Positions 45,426 through 55,501 of a stretch of DNA of 64,000 nucleotides are shown here, in pieces (the stretch's first letter is position 1; the number at the start of each line of letters is the position of its first letter). Under the pieces are notes generated by a model. It was given only the letters and a program-made list of their open reading frames with translations, was not told the origin of the DNA and did no database searches. The stretch lies in the NCBI GenBank assembly GCA_965366365.1, contig CBDUEV010000007.1:8761-72760 (forward strand). Reading direction: 5' to 3'. The position numbers and the translations under genes were made by a program. The DNA is from CBDUEV01 sp965366365. GTDB lineage: Bacteria; Actinomycetota; Acidimicrobiia; Spongiisociales; JAENVV01.

Positions 45426-45713
45426 TCACACTCCAAAGATGTCGATAGTGTCGCCAGTGGCGAGCTTGACGTAGGCGCGCTTGGTGTCGCGGCGTTTGCC
45501 CTTGGTGAGGTAGGTGCCCTTCACCTTGCCTGGACGGTTCGCCGTGTTCACCGATTCGACCTTCACACCGAAGATCGACTTGACGGCTTCTTTGATCTCC
45601 GTCTTGTTGGCCCTGGGGTCGACCAGAAACACGTAGGTGTTGGCCTCCTCGATGAGGGCATAGGACTTCTCCGAGACCACAGGCTCGAAAATGATGTCGC
45701 GAGGGTCTTTCAT
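45426..45713 (-). CDS. rplW: Ribosomal protein L23
   Basis: 95 residues; tunnel-exit docking site for trigger factor and SRP. KDPRDIIFEPVVSEKSYALIEEANTYVFLVDPRANKTEIK is the family core. Four-base overlap with rplD and four bases before rplB. Confidence 0.97.
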   Translation of the reverse strand: MKDPRDIIFEPVVSEKSYALIEEANTYVFLVDPRANKTEIKEAVKSIFGVKVESVNTANRPGKVKGTYLTKGKRRDTKRAYVKLATGDTIDIFGV

Positions 45714-46399
45714 TCTTCCTCTCCCGCGTGATCGGTGTCGCGGACGAAATCGTCGCTCGAGACTCCGTACGAGCCGGCCCCTGCGGCGGCGCCGACGGTG
45801 TCGCCCGTGAAGACGACCCGGTCTGCCCAGAGCACGTCGTAGGGGGTGACCCGTCCCGGCCGGGCGAGCACAACTTCTTCGATGTTTCGGAAGGAGCGTT
45901 CTGCGATGGCGTCACTGGAGCTCAGCACGACCAGGGTCTTGCGACCGTTGGCCTCCATGGCCGACAGGAGCTTGGTGGCCTGCTTGGTCTTGGGGGTCGA
46001 CCAATCGAAGGACTCCACCACCATGACCGCTTGCTCCGAGGCGCGGGCGGAGAGTGCGCTTCGCAACGCGAGACGCTTCATCTTCTTGGGGGTGCGCTGC
46101 GCATAGCTGCGGGGCTTGGGCCCGTGGGCGACACCGCCTCCTGCCCAGATCGGGGAACGGCTGGAGCCGTGCCGAGCACGACCGAGGCCCTTTTGGCGCC
46201 ACGGCTTGCGGCCACCGCCGCGCACTTCCGAGCGCGTCTTGGTGGATGCAGAGCCAACCCGAGCCGCGGCCAGCTGAGCCGTGATCACCTGGTGGAGCAC
46301 GTTGAGGTTGGGCTCGATGCCGAAGACCTCGGGATCGAGATCGACCGTGCCCTTTTGCTTCCCGTCCGCCGTGAACAACGCTGCTTTGAGATCAGCCAC
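45710..46399 (-). CDS. rplD: Ribosomal protein L4
   Basis: 229 residues; tunnel-constriction protein that in E. coli also attenuates S10-operon transcription. The extended loop reads TKTRSEVRGGGRKPWRQKGLGRARHGSSRSP. Eight-base overlap with rplC. A short acidic extension at the C-terminus (RDTDHAGEEE) exceeds the E. coli protein. Confidence 0.97.
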   Translation of the reverse strand: MADLKAALFTADGKQKGTVDLDPEVFGIEPNLNVLHQVITAQLAAARVGSASTKTRSEVRGGGRKPWRQKGLGRARHGSSRSPIWAGGGVAHGPKPRSYAQRTPKKMKRLALRSALSARASEQAVMVVESFDWSTPKTKQATKLLSAMEANGRKTLVVLSSSDAIAERSFRNIEEVVLARPGRVTPYDVLWADRVVFTGDTVGAAAGAGSYGVSSDDFVRDTDHAGEEE

Positions 46400-47030
46400 G
46401 AGCCTTCACCGCCTCTCGCACGGCCACGACCGCGCCTTTGGGACCGGGTACTGCGCCCCCGAGAAGTAGCAAGCCGCGCTCTGCGTCGACTTCCACGACC
46501 TCGAGATTCAGAATGGTGGTTCGCTCTCCACCCATCTGGCCCGCCATCTTCTTGCCCTTGAACACCCGGGCGGGAGTCGCACAGGCCCCGATAGCGCCTG
46601 GCGCACGGTGCACCCGGTGTGCTCCGTGGCTGGCCGGCTGCCCTTTGAAATTGTGGCGCTTCATGACGCCCTGAAAGCCTTTGCCCTTCGAAATGGCCGA
46701 GACGTCGGCCTTCTGGCCCTTTTCGAGTACGTCGGCGATGGTCAGTTCCTGACCGACCTCGAAACCCGAGACGTCGTCGACACGGAATTCCACGAGGTGA
46801 CGCATGGGCGGCACGCCGGCCTTGTCGAAATGTCCCTGGGTCGGCTTGTTCGCCTTGCCTGCGCGAAGCTCCTTATAGGAGATCTGCACGGCGCTGTAGC
46901 CGTCCTTCTCGGGCGTCTTGATCTGCGTGATTCGGCAAGGTCCGGCCTTGATGACCGTCACGGGGATCGCCCGCGACTCGTCGTCGAAGACCTGGGTCAT
47001 GCCCAGCTTCTCTCCGAGGATCGTTTTCAC
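46392..47030 (-). CDS. rplC: Ribosomal protein L3
   Basis: 212 residues; assembly initiator near the peptidyl-transferase centre. ILGEKLGMTQVFDDESRAIPVTVI start, and the central loop KGKGFQGVMKRHNFKGQPASHGAHRVHRAPGAIG. Four-base overlap with rpsJ. Confidence 0.97.
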   Translation of the reverse strand: MKTILGEKLGMTQVFDDESRAIPVTVIKAGPCRITQIKTPEKDGYSAVQISYKELRAGKANKPTQGHFDKAGVPPMRHLVEFRVDDVSGFEVGQELTIADVLEKGQKADVSAISKGKGFQGVMKRHNFKGQPASHGAHRVHRAPGAIGACATPARVFKGKKMAGQMGGERTTILNLEVVEVDAERGLLLLGGAVPGPKGAVVAVREAVKARG

Positions 47031-47344
47031 AGCTTGATCTCCACTTCCACACCTGCGGGCAGATCGAGGCGCATCAGGGAATCGACCGTCTTGGGGGTCG
47101 GTTCGAGGATGTCGATGAGGCGCTTGTGGATCCTGAGCTCGTAGTGCTCACGGGAGGCCTTGTCGACGTGCGGGCCGCGAATGACGCAGTAGCGATGGAT
47201 CTTCGTGGGCAGCGGAATCGGGCCCTTGATCTTCGCCTGGGTGCGGATCACCGTCTCGGCGATCTTGCGGGCCGACTCGTCGACGACCTCGTGGTCGTAC
47301 GCCTTGAGCCGGATGCGGATCTTTTGATCGTTCTCTTCTGCCAC
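47027..47344 (-). CDS. rpsJ: Ribosomal protein S10
   Basis: 105 residues; 30S protein and NusE antitermination factor. IRIRLKAYDHEVVDESARKIAETVIRTQAKIKGPIPLPT and SREHYELRIHKRLIDI are diagnostic. First gene of the S10-spc-alpha transcript, with a leader of about 185 bases from the promoter at 47537. tuf, its usual upstream neighbour, is 3.4 kb away. Confidence 0.97.
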   Translation of the reverse strand: MAEENDQKIRIRLKAYDHEVVDESARKIAETVIRTQAKIKGPIPLPTKIHRYCVIRGPHVDKASREHYELRIHKRLIDILEPTPKTVDSLMRLDLPAGVEVEIKL

Positions 47345-47729
47345 GCTGGGTCCTGTCTGTCTCGACGTTCAGGCAGGCGGGGCAGCAGGCCGTGGGAGGG
47401 CCACTGATCCGACCACCTGGTGAGCGGTCCCCGGACACGGTCGTGCCGGGTACATCACGGGTTTGGTCGCGGTCACAGGGCACAAGGGTGCCCCTACGAA
47501 TACTTCTTGGAATCGCCGGCGGAAGCCGACCCCGGGAGTGTATTGCATGAGCCTCCGGGATGCAAAATCTCGCCGGCGAAGGACTCCCCCGATCCGCCGT
47601 TGATGCGCTGGGGCTTCGGGTATCTCCTGCCACCGGTTGGCTCCTGGTGTCCGCGGCTCGCACACCCAGGGCGCCTATCGCCTCATCGGCTTCGGAATCT
47701 GTCTCACTCGGTTGATTCGATACGAACAT
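47345..47729. other. 385-base intergenic region between rpsJ and the HNH gene
   Basis: No gene is supported. It holds the rpsJ promoter, a long rpsJ leader (47345-47530) that could host autoregulation, and the LexA box at its right edge. The inverted pair TTGCAT (47543-47548) and ATGCAA (47560-47565) coincides with the promoter spacer and -35. Confidence 0.6.
47537..47565 (-). promoter_or_regulatory. Promoter of the S10 operon
   Basis: TTGCAT (47565-47560), exactly 17 bases, then TACACT (47542-47537) on the minus strand. This is a close sigma-70-type match. Transcription would begin near 47530, about 185 bases before rpsJ. Confidence 0.6.
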
Positions 47730-47736
47730 ATGTTCG
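47723..47736. promoter_or_regulatory. LexA (SOS) box over the HNH gene start
   Basis: CGAACATATGTTCG is a perfect 14-base palindrome and fits the Gram-positive/mycobacterial LexA consensus CGAAC-N4-GTTCG with no mismatch. The ATG at its centre (47730) is the start codon of the 13E12-type gene. LexA bound here would block both the promoter and the start of a leaderless mRNA. Confidence 0.7.
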
Positions 47737-48899
47737 ATACACCCATCCGACTGCTCCTCGACAAAGCCACCGAAGTGGCGGCGGCAGAAGTGTTGGACCT
47801 GGTTCGGTCCGATGACCTCACCGCCGGGTATGTGGCCTTGCGCAGAACGATCGATCGACTCGAAGCCGAGGCCCAGCGCCGCCTGGCCGCCATCGATCAG
47901 CGCGTCGCCTACTCCGAGCACGGGTACACGTCGCCCACGGCGTTTGTGAAACACACCACCAGAACCACCGGCGGCAAGGCTCGCCAGGCGGTCGTGGCCG
48001 CCCGCGGCGCCCGACACATGCCGCTTGCCACCAAACTGCACGAGGCCGGAGAGATCGGCCCTGACCAGCTCCGTGTCCTTCGGTACGCCTACGAGACCCA
48101 ACTCGACGCCTACCCGGAGGCCGAGCCCATGCTGTGCGACCTGGCCCGCCAGCTCGAGTGGGTGGCGGATCTGCGGAGAGCAGTCGAGTACTGGAGCCAG
48201 GCGGTGGCGGAGCCTCCGGCAGCTGATGGCCGCTACGCGCGCCGCTACCTCTACGCCTCCCGCACTCTCGACGGCATGGTCAAAGTCGACGCCCTCTTCG
48301 ACCCAGAGGGAGGCGAGATCGTGCTGGACAGGCTGCTCGCCGCCACGCCACCAGTTGCCGATGGCGATGCCCGAACCCCGGCCCAGAGACGAGCGGACGC
48401 ACTCATCGATCTCATCAACGGCGGACCAGGAGGCGAGCCCGGCGCCGGGTACCGGGCGAACCGCGCCCATCTCCAAGTCCACGTCTCCTACGGAACCCTC
48501 CGCGACCTCTCGCCCAGCCTGTCAGAGACCACTTCAGGCCACGTCCTCACCCCTCGAGCCATCCGTCGCATTTCCTGCGACGCTTCGATCAACCGGATCG
48601 TCTTCGGACCCGACAGCGAACCCCTCGAGATGGGACGCCGGGTCCGCATGCCGCCGGAGCCACTCCGCCGGGCCGTCGTGGCCCGGGACCGGCACTGCCA
48701 ATTCTCCGGATGCGACCGCCCGCATTGGTGGTGCGACGTCCACCATGTCGACCATTGGGCCGACGGCGGCACGACGAACCTCGACAACCTCCGCTTGTAC
48801 TGTCGCCATCATCATCGCCTCCTCCACGAAGGCGCATGGAAACCCAACAGATCGCCGAGAGGGCCAAAGAGAGCGGCACGCACGGGTGACCCTCCATAG
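47730..48899 (+). CDS. 13E12/DUF222 family HNH endonuclease
   Basis: 389 residues. N-terminal DUF222 helical domain (LRRTIDRLEAEAQRRLAAIDQRVAYSEHGY...VVAARGARHMPL..KLHEAGEIGPDQLRVL) and a C-terminal HNH nuclease at about 310-370: RDRHCQFSGCDRP, CDVHHVDHWADGGTTNLDNLRLYCRHHHRLLHEG. The catalytic His pair and the Asn are intact. This family is multicopy and mobile-like in Actinomycetota; some mycobacterial members are SOS-induced. It lies opposite to the flanking ribosomal genes. Start ATG lies within a LexA box, so a leaderless transcript is likely. Confidence 0.9.
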   Translation: MFDTPIRLLLDKATEVAAAEVLDLVRSDDLTAGYVALRRTIDRLEAEAQRRLAAIDQRVAYSEHGYTSPTAFVKHTTRTTGGKARQAVVAARGARHMPLATKLHEAGEIGPDQLRVLRYAYETQLDAYPEAEPMLCDLARQLEWVADLRRAVEYWSQAVAEPPAADGRYARRYLYASRTLDGMVKVDALFDPEGGEIVLDRLLAATPPVADGDARTPAQRRADALIDLINGGPGGEPGAGYRANRAHLQVHVSYGTLRDLSPSLSETTSGHVLTPRAIRRISCDASINRIVFGPDSEPLEMGRRVRMPPEPLRRAVVARDRHCQFSGCDRPHWWCDVHHVDHWADGGTTNLDNLRLYCRHHHRLLHEGAWKPNRSPRGPKRAARTGDPP

Positions 48900-48924
48900 C
48901 GAGCCCGAAGATCGCCTCGGAGCA

Positions 48925-50091
48925 TCAGGTCTCTGCCGGTAGCGGGAGACGGGTCTCGAGGAACTCGGTGATCGCGGCAACCACGGCGCGGGTACGGGGC
49001 GAGTGGATGGCGTCGAAGGCGTGTTGGCCGCCGGCCACCTCGAGGTACTCCACCACGGAATTCGAGACGGCCTCGAGGTGGGTGACGAACTGGCGCGCTT
49101 CATGCGGAGGGACCAATGAGTCGCGGGCTCCATGGACCACCAAGAACCCAGGGGCAGCGGAGTGGACCTGGTCGAGCGGTGAAGCCAACCGATACGCCTC
49201 CGGCGCCTCCGCCGGAGTGGCTTTCATCACCGCCTTCGGGATGACCGGCCAGTCGTGGCGGGTCTGGTTCCGGTTGACGAAGTCGTAGACCCCGTACATC
49301 GGGACACACCCGGCCACCGAGGTATCGACGTCCTCGAATCCGGGCTGCAGCTCCCGGTTGGCGGCCGTCAGTGCCGCCAGGGAGGCCAGATGTCCCCCGG
49401 CCGAACCACCGGACAGGACCATCCGGGCCGGGTCGACGCCCCACTCGGTGCCCTTCCCTTTCGCCCACGCCACGGCCCGCTTCACCGCCACCAGGTGCTC
49501 CGGGAAGGTGGCTCGAGGAGAGAGCGGGTAGCGGATCGTCAACACCACCCAACCGCGGCCGGCCAAGTGGTGCATCATCGTCCTCGCCTGCCGATGGGGA
49601 TCACCCCCCGTCCATCCACCCCCGTGGACGTAGACCAGGGTGGGAGAAGGCGAGCCGTCGTGTTCGGTCCGCCGCAGAATGTCGAGGGTGAGATCGTCCG
49701 TATACGGAATCCGGCGATCCACGGCGATCGCTCGGGGCAACCGGGGTCCGGTCAGGTCCCACCAGGGGCCACCCACACGCCGTCCCGCCTCCACGCCGGC
49801 GTGAAGACGATTCACCGTCCGCCAGGTCTGGAGGAGAAGCACCACCAACCCCACCACGGATGCTCCCCACAACCAGGCACCCAACCGTCCGATGTTGCCC
49901 GACCAGCCGCCCAGTTGGAAGAACACCCAACCGAACACCAATCGAATCGGCAGGAGGATCACAGCATGCTCCCCCACGATCATGGCCATGAGCCACCAGC
50001 CAGGGATGGGCGAGCGAGGATTCGGCCGGCGCAGGGCATTGACCGTCACCAGCAGCGCGACCAACCCGTAGAGGTAGAAGAGCACCGACAT
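48925..50091 (-). CDS. Membrane-anchored esterase/lipase
   Basis: 388 residues. Three hydrophobic segments in the first 100 residues (VLFYLYGLVALLVTV, AVILLPIRLVFGWVFF, LWGASVVGLVVLLL) anchor it. The catalytic part is an HSL/BD-FAE-type alpha/beta hydrolase: VYVHGGGW oxyanion, nucleophile elbow GGSAGGHLA, acid in VHGARDSLVPP and His in GGQHAFD. The substrate is unknown. It converges with the HNH gene with a 25-base gap. ATG at 50091 has GGCGAG upstream. Confidence 0.85.
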   Translation of the reverse strand: MSVLFYLYGLVALLVTVNALRRPNPRSPIPGWWLMAMIVGEHAVILLPIRLVFGWVFFQLGGWSGNIGRLGAWLWGASVVGLVVLLLQTWRTVNRLHAGVEAGRRVGGPWWDLTGPRLPRAIAVDRRIPYTDDLTLDILRRTEHDGSPSPTLVYVHGGGWTGGDPHRQARTMMHHLAGRGWVVLTIRYPLSPRATFPEHLVAVKRAVAWAKGKGTEWGVDPARMVLSGGSAGGHLASLAALTAANRELQPGFEDVDTSVAGCVPMYGVYDFVNRNQTRHDWPVIPKAVMKATPAEAPEAYRLASPLDQVHSAAPGFLVVHGARDSLVPPHEARQFVTHLEAVSNSVVEYLEVAGGQHAFDAIHSPRTRAVVAAITEFLETRLPLPAET

Positions 50092-50170
50092 CTCGCCAGT
50101 CTCCCATGCCCGACCGACAAGCTGGAGCAGCTGCGGCGGACGGCAAGCCGCGCCCGGCCGCGTGTCCTGC

Positions 50171-50674
50171 CTACGCCCAGACCATCTCGCCGTCGGGGTC
50201 CAGCGTCCCGGTGGGGACCAGCCCGAGGGCCGTCGCCACCTTTGCCGATACAGCGTGGGAGGGATGGATGTGAGCCGTGAACCGTCGAACCCCCTGCCCA
50301 CTCAACCATGCGCACATCGCCAGGGCCGCCTCCGTGGCGTAGCCGTTTCGCTGCCACGGGACCCCCACGAGCCAGGCCACATCGGCTGCCTCGTCGGTCA
50401 CGGTCGCCTGGACCTGACCGATGGCACCGCCCCCGAGACGAATGATCCAGTTGTGCCAGACCTCGTCATGACGCGGTGCACCGGATGCCTGGAACGCGTA
50501 CCGGTCGGTGAGCTGCTCCAGCGTCGGAGGGGCCCCTCCCGTGAAGGAATAGAGCGCCGGGTCGGCCAGCACCGACACCATGTCGACCGCCGCGGACGGG
50601 TCGAGCGGTGTCAAGGCGAGCCGGCTCGATTCGATTGGAGCTGTCGACACCATCGCGACCACCCTTCCAGTCAT
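50171..50674 (-). CDS. GNAT-family N-acetyltransferase
   Basis: 167 residues resembling RimJ/RimL-type GNAT proteins: SSRLALTPLDPSAAVDMVSVLADPALY at the N-terminus, WIIRLGGGAIGQVQA, and the acetyl-CoA motif VGVPWQRNGYATEAALAM. It ends with HPSHAVSAKVATALGLVPTG. ATG at 50674 has AGGA six bases upstream; ATG 50650 is possible. It stands between the tuf terminator and the esterase gene. Substrate unknown. Confidence 0.8.
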   Translation of the reverse strand: MTGRVVAMVSTAPIESSRLALTPLDPSAAVDMVSVLADPALYSFTGGAPPTLEQLTDRYAFQASGAPRHDEVWHNWIIRLGGGAIGQVQATVTDEAADVAWLVGVPWQRNGYATEAALAMCAWLSGQGVRRFTAHIHPSHAVSAKVATALGLVPTGTLDPDGEMVWA

Positions 50675-50723
50675 TCCGCATCCTACGGGCGTCTCGTCGG
50701 ACCGGCGGCCCGGTGAGCAAGAC

Positions 50724-50754
50724 AAAAGGCCCGGTCGCCATGACCGGGCCTTTT
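50724..50754. terminator. Intrinsic terminator downstream of tuf
   Basis: aaaaggcccggtc (50724-50736) pairs perfectly with gaccgggcctttt (50742-50754), loop gccat. A and T runs at the ends make it work in both directions. It closes the rpsL-rpsG-fusA-tuf transcript 48 bases after tuf, showing that tuf is not read into rpsJ here. Confidence 0.85.
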
Positions 50755-50782
50755 GCTGGATCTCAACCCGTCGAACGGGTCC

Positions 50783-50818
50783 TTAGGTGACGTTCTTGGG
50801 GTTAGGTGACGATCTTGG
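50783..50818 (-). repeat. Duplicated 3' tail of tuf
   Basis: ttaggtgacgttcttgg (50783-50799) repeats ttaggtgacgatcttgg (50802-50818) with one mismatch, 19 bases apart. The right copy is the last five codons and stop of tuf. The left copy is an out-of-frame second tail beyond the stop. It looks like a scar of recombination or slippage at the tuf end. Confidence 0.8.
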
Positions 50819-51989
50819 TGACTCGTCCGGCGCCGACCGTCCGGCCACCCTCACGAATAGCGAACCGCTGACCCTCCGTCATGGCAATCGGCGCGATCAA
50901 CTGCACCGTCATCTCCGTGTTATCACCCGGCATCACCATCTCGGTGCCCGCCGGCAACGTCACCGAACCCGTCACATCCGTCGTCCGGAAATAAAACTGC
51001 GGCCGATACCCAGAGAAGAACGGATTATGCCGACCCCCCTCATCACGACTCAAAATATACACAGAAGCCTCAAACTCGGTATGAGGCGTAATCGAACCAG
51101 GCTTCGCCAACACCTGACCCCGCTCCACATCATCCTTACCCGTACCCCGCAACAACACCCCCACATTGTCACCAGCACGACCCTCATCCAACAACTTCCG
51201 GAACATCTCAATCCCCGTCGCCACCGTCTTGGACGTCGGACGAATCCCAACGATCTCAACCTCTTCGTTGACCTTCAAAATCCCCTGCTCAACACGACCC
51301 GTCACCACCGTCCCACGACCCGTAATCGAAAACACATCCTCAATCGGCATCAAAAACGGCTTCTCCGTATCACGCTCCGGCTCAACCACATACGAATCGA
51401 CCTGCTCCATCAACTCCATGATCTGCTCAGCCGCCGCCTCATCGCCCTCCAACGCCTTCAACGCAGAACCACGCACCACCGGCAAATCATCACCCGGGAA
51501 CTCATACTCCGACAACAGCTCCCGAACCTCCAACTCCACAAGGTCCAACAACTCCTCATCATCCACCATGTCAACCTTGTTCAAAAACACCACAATCGAC
51601 GGCACACCCACCTGACGCGCCAACACCACATGCTCACGCGTCTGCGGCATCGGACCATCCGCAGCCGACACCACCAAAATCGCCCCATCAATCTGAGCAG
51701 CACCCGTAATCATGTTCTTGATGTAATCCGCATGCCCCGGCATATCCACATGCGCATAATGCCGATTCGCCGTCTCATACTCCACATGAGAAATCGAAAT
51801 CGTGATCCCACGCTCCCGCTCCTCAGGCGCCTTATCAATATTGTCAAACGACGTAAACGCATTCCCCTCAACACGCTCCGACAACACCTTCGTAATCGCC
51901 GCCGTCAACGTCGTCTTCCCATGATCAATATGACCCATCGTCCCAATATTCACATGCGGCTTCGACCGCTCAAACTTTGCCTTGGCCAT
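50802..51989 (-). CDS. tuf: Elongation factor Tu, atypical codon usage
   Basis: 395 residues; GTPase delivering aminoacyl-tRNA. G1 GHIDHGKTT (19-27), DMPGHADY (Met where many have Cys), NKVDMVDD, and intact domains II and III ending RTVGAGRVTKIVT. Codon choice is striking: from about codon 8 to about 12 codons before the stop it uses CAT, GAT, GGT, CGT, ATT, TTG, GTG and ACG, while fusA and the ribosomal genes use C-ending codons. Only the two ends look native. It is 12 bases after fusA. Transfer or gene conversion from another lineage is the simplest inference. Confidence 0.97.
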   Translation of the reverse strand: MAKAKFERSKPHVNIGTMGHIDHGKTTLTAAITKVLSERVEGNAFTSFDNIDKAPEERERGITISISHVEYETANRHYAHVDMPGHADYIKNMITGAAQIDGAILVVSAADGPMPQTREHVVLARQVGVPSIVVFLNKVDMVDDEELLDLVELEVRELLSEYEFPGDDLPVVRGSALKALEGDEAAAEQIMELMEQVDSYVVEPERDTEKPFLMPIEDVFSITGRGTVVTGRVEQGILKVNEEVEIVGIRPTSKTVATGIEMFRKLLDEGRAGDNVGVLLRGTGKDDVERGQVLAKPGSITPHTEFEASVYILSRDEGGRHNPFFSGYRPQFYFRTTDVTGSVTLPAGTEMVMPGDNTEMTVQLIAPIAMTEGQRFAIREGGRTVGAGRVTKIVT

Positions 51990-52001
51990 GGTGGTTGCCT
52001 C

Positions 52002-54104
<2,103 letters not shown>

Positions 54105-54279
54105 CCTTCTTCGTTTCTCTCTTCGGTCCTAGTGGACTCCGTCTGGGCTCAGAAGCCTGGGAGGGCGTCCGGAGCGAGTGGGTTCGGGCAGCTGTGCTGG
54201 ATACGGCCGGCCGGCCGAGACCTTCCGGGTGCGCCGCCGCCGACGGGTCTCCGGAGAGCCCTCTCGGACGACGTGACCG

Positions 54280-54750
54280 CTACCAGCGGTAGTGGGCGAA
54301 AGCCTTGTTCGACTCGGCCATCTTGTGAATGTCTTCCCTGCGCTTGATCGCCGCGCCGGTGCGGTTGCTTGCGTCGAGGATCTCGTTGGCCAACCTCTCC
54401 GACATGGCGTTTTCCTTGCGCTTCCGGGCGAAGTCGACCAGCCACCGAATGGCGAGGGTGTTGGAGCGGCGGGGGGCCACCTCCACGGGGACCTGATAGG
54501 TCGAACCACCGACGCGGCGAGACTTCACCTCGACCGACGGACGGAGGTTGTCGATAGCCCGCTTGAGGACAACCGACGGATCCTGACCGCTCCGGCGCTC
54601 GACGATCTCGAGGGCGCCGTACACGATGGAACGTGACTTCTCTTTCTTGCCATGGAGCAAGACCTTGTTCGTCACCTGGCTCACGAGAACCGACCGATAG
54701 ACCGGATCGGGTTCGACCTTACGTTTCTGGGCTGGGCCGCGACGAGACAT
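54280..54750 (-). CDS. rpsG: Ribosomal protein S7
   Basis: 156 residues; primary binder of the 16S 3' domain. MSRRGPAQKRKVEPDPVYRS start, VGGSTYQVPVEVAPRRSNTLAIRW and KMAESNKAFAHYRW end are typical. One-base overlap with rpsL. A 175-base gap to fusA holds no gene. Confidence 0.97.
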   Translation of the reverse strand: MSRRGPAQKRKVEPDPVYRSVLVSQVTNKVLLHGKKEKSRSIVYGALEIVERRSGQDPSVVLKRAIDNLRPSVEVKSRRVGGSTYQVPVEVAPRRSNTLAIRWLVDFARKRKENAMSERLANEILDASNRTGAAIKRREDIHKMAESNKAFAHYRW

Positions 54751-55121
54751 CAGGAATCCTTCTTTGTGCCGTACCGGGAGCGAGCTTGACGCCGGCCACT
54801 CACCGAGGCGGTGTCCAACGCTCCGCGGATGATCTTGTAGCGGACGCCGGGAAGATCCTTCACGCGCCCACCACGAACCAAGACGATCGAGTGCTCTTGG
54901 AGGTTGTGACCCTCGCCGGGAATGTAGGCCGTGACCTCGACACCCGAGCTGAGGCGGACGCGGCAAACCTTGCGAAGGGCAGAGTTCGGCTTCTTGGGGG
55001 TCACCGTGTACACGCGCGTACAAACGCCACGACGTTGCGGCGCTCCCTTGAGGCCGGGGGTCTTTTCCTTCTTCTGCTTGGTGCTCCGACCGTTCCGGAC
55101 GAGCTGCTGGATTGTCGGCAT
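54750..55121 (-). CDS. rpsL: Ribosomal protein S12
   Basis: 123 residues; decoding-centre protein. MPTIQQLVRNGR start, CTRVYTVTPKKPNSALRKVCRVRL and GVRYKIIRGALDT intact. The streptomycin-site lysines (KKPNSAL, and K in RGGRVKDLPGV) are wild-type. ATG at 55121 has AGGAGAAGG upstream. First gene of the str transcript; rpoC is not adjacent. Confidence 0.97.
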   Translation of the reverse strand: MPTIQQLVRNGRSTKQKKEKTPGLKGAPQRRGVCTRVYTVTPKKPNSALRKVCRVRLSSGVEVTAYIPGEGHNLQEHSIVLVRGGRVKDLPGVRYKIIRGALDTASVSGRRQARSRYGTKKDS

Positions 55122-55501
55122 CCTTCTCCTTACGCACAACAAAATGTCAGCACCGCCACGTGGTGGGCCGACCGTCTCTGCGGAGGTGGCATTCCCTGTG
55201 TGAAGCGAGCCCAGTGTGAAGTGGACCCTTTGTGAATGGGCAGGAAGCCGTCCGCAAGACCGAAAGTGGAGTATATGAGTTTGTCCACGTAGGGGTCAAA
55301 ACGACCACCACGAACCGGTCGAAACGGATCGAGCCGTTCGAACCCGGTCACCTTGGACCAGGCCATGCTACCCGGGGCCGATTCGACGGGCAAGCGGCGA
55401 CACGAATGGTCGCCGGAATGCCACCGGGGACAAAACCGCCCGAATCCGCTTCATCCACCACGGCGATCGGCTTGTCTGGTGGGGTGTCTCAGGAAGGTTC
55501 G
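55122..55501. other. 380-base divergent region between rpsL and hutH
   Basis: No gene is supported. It contains the rpsL promoter on the minus strand and a leader of about 140 bases. For hutH I see only AGGAAGG at 55491-55497 as a ribosome-binding site; no clear promoter or HutC-type operator. Confidence 0.6.
55270..55299 (-). promoter_or_regulatory. Promoter of the str operon
   Basis: TTGACC (55299-55294), 18-base spacer, TATACT (55275-55270) on the minus strand. This is the best promoter match in the window. Predicted start near 55263, 142 bases upstream of rpsL. Confidence 0.65.

Noticed and set aside
54205..54216. GGCCGGCCGGCC run between fusA and rpsG
   Set aside because: Simple GC repeat in a gene-free spacer; no evidence of function.
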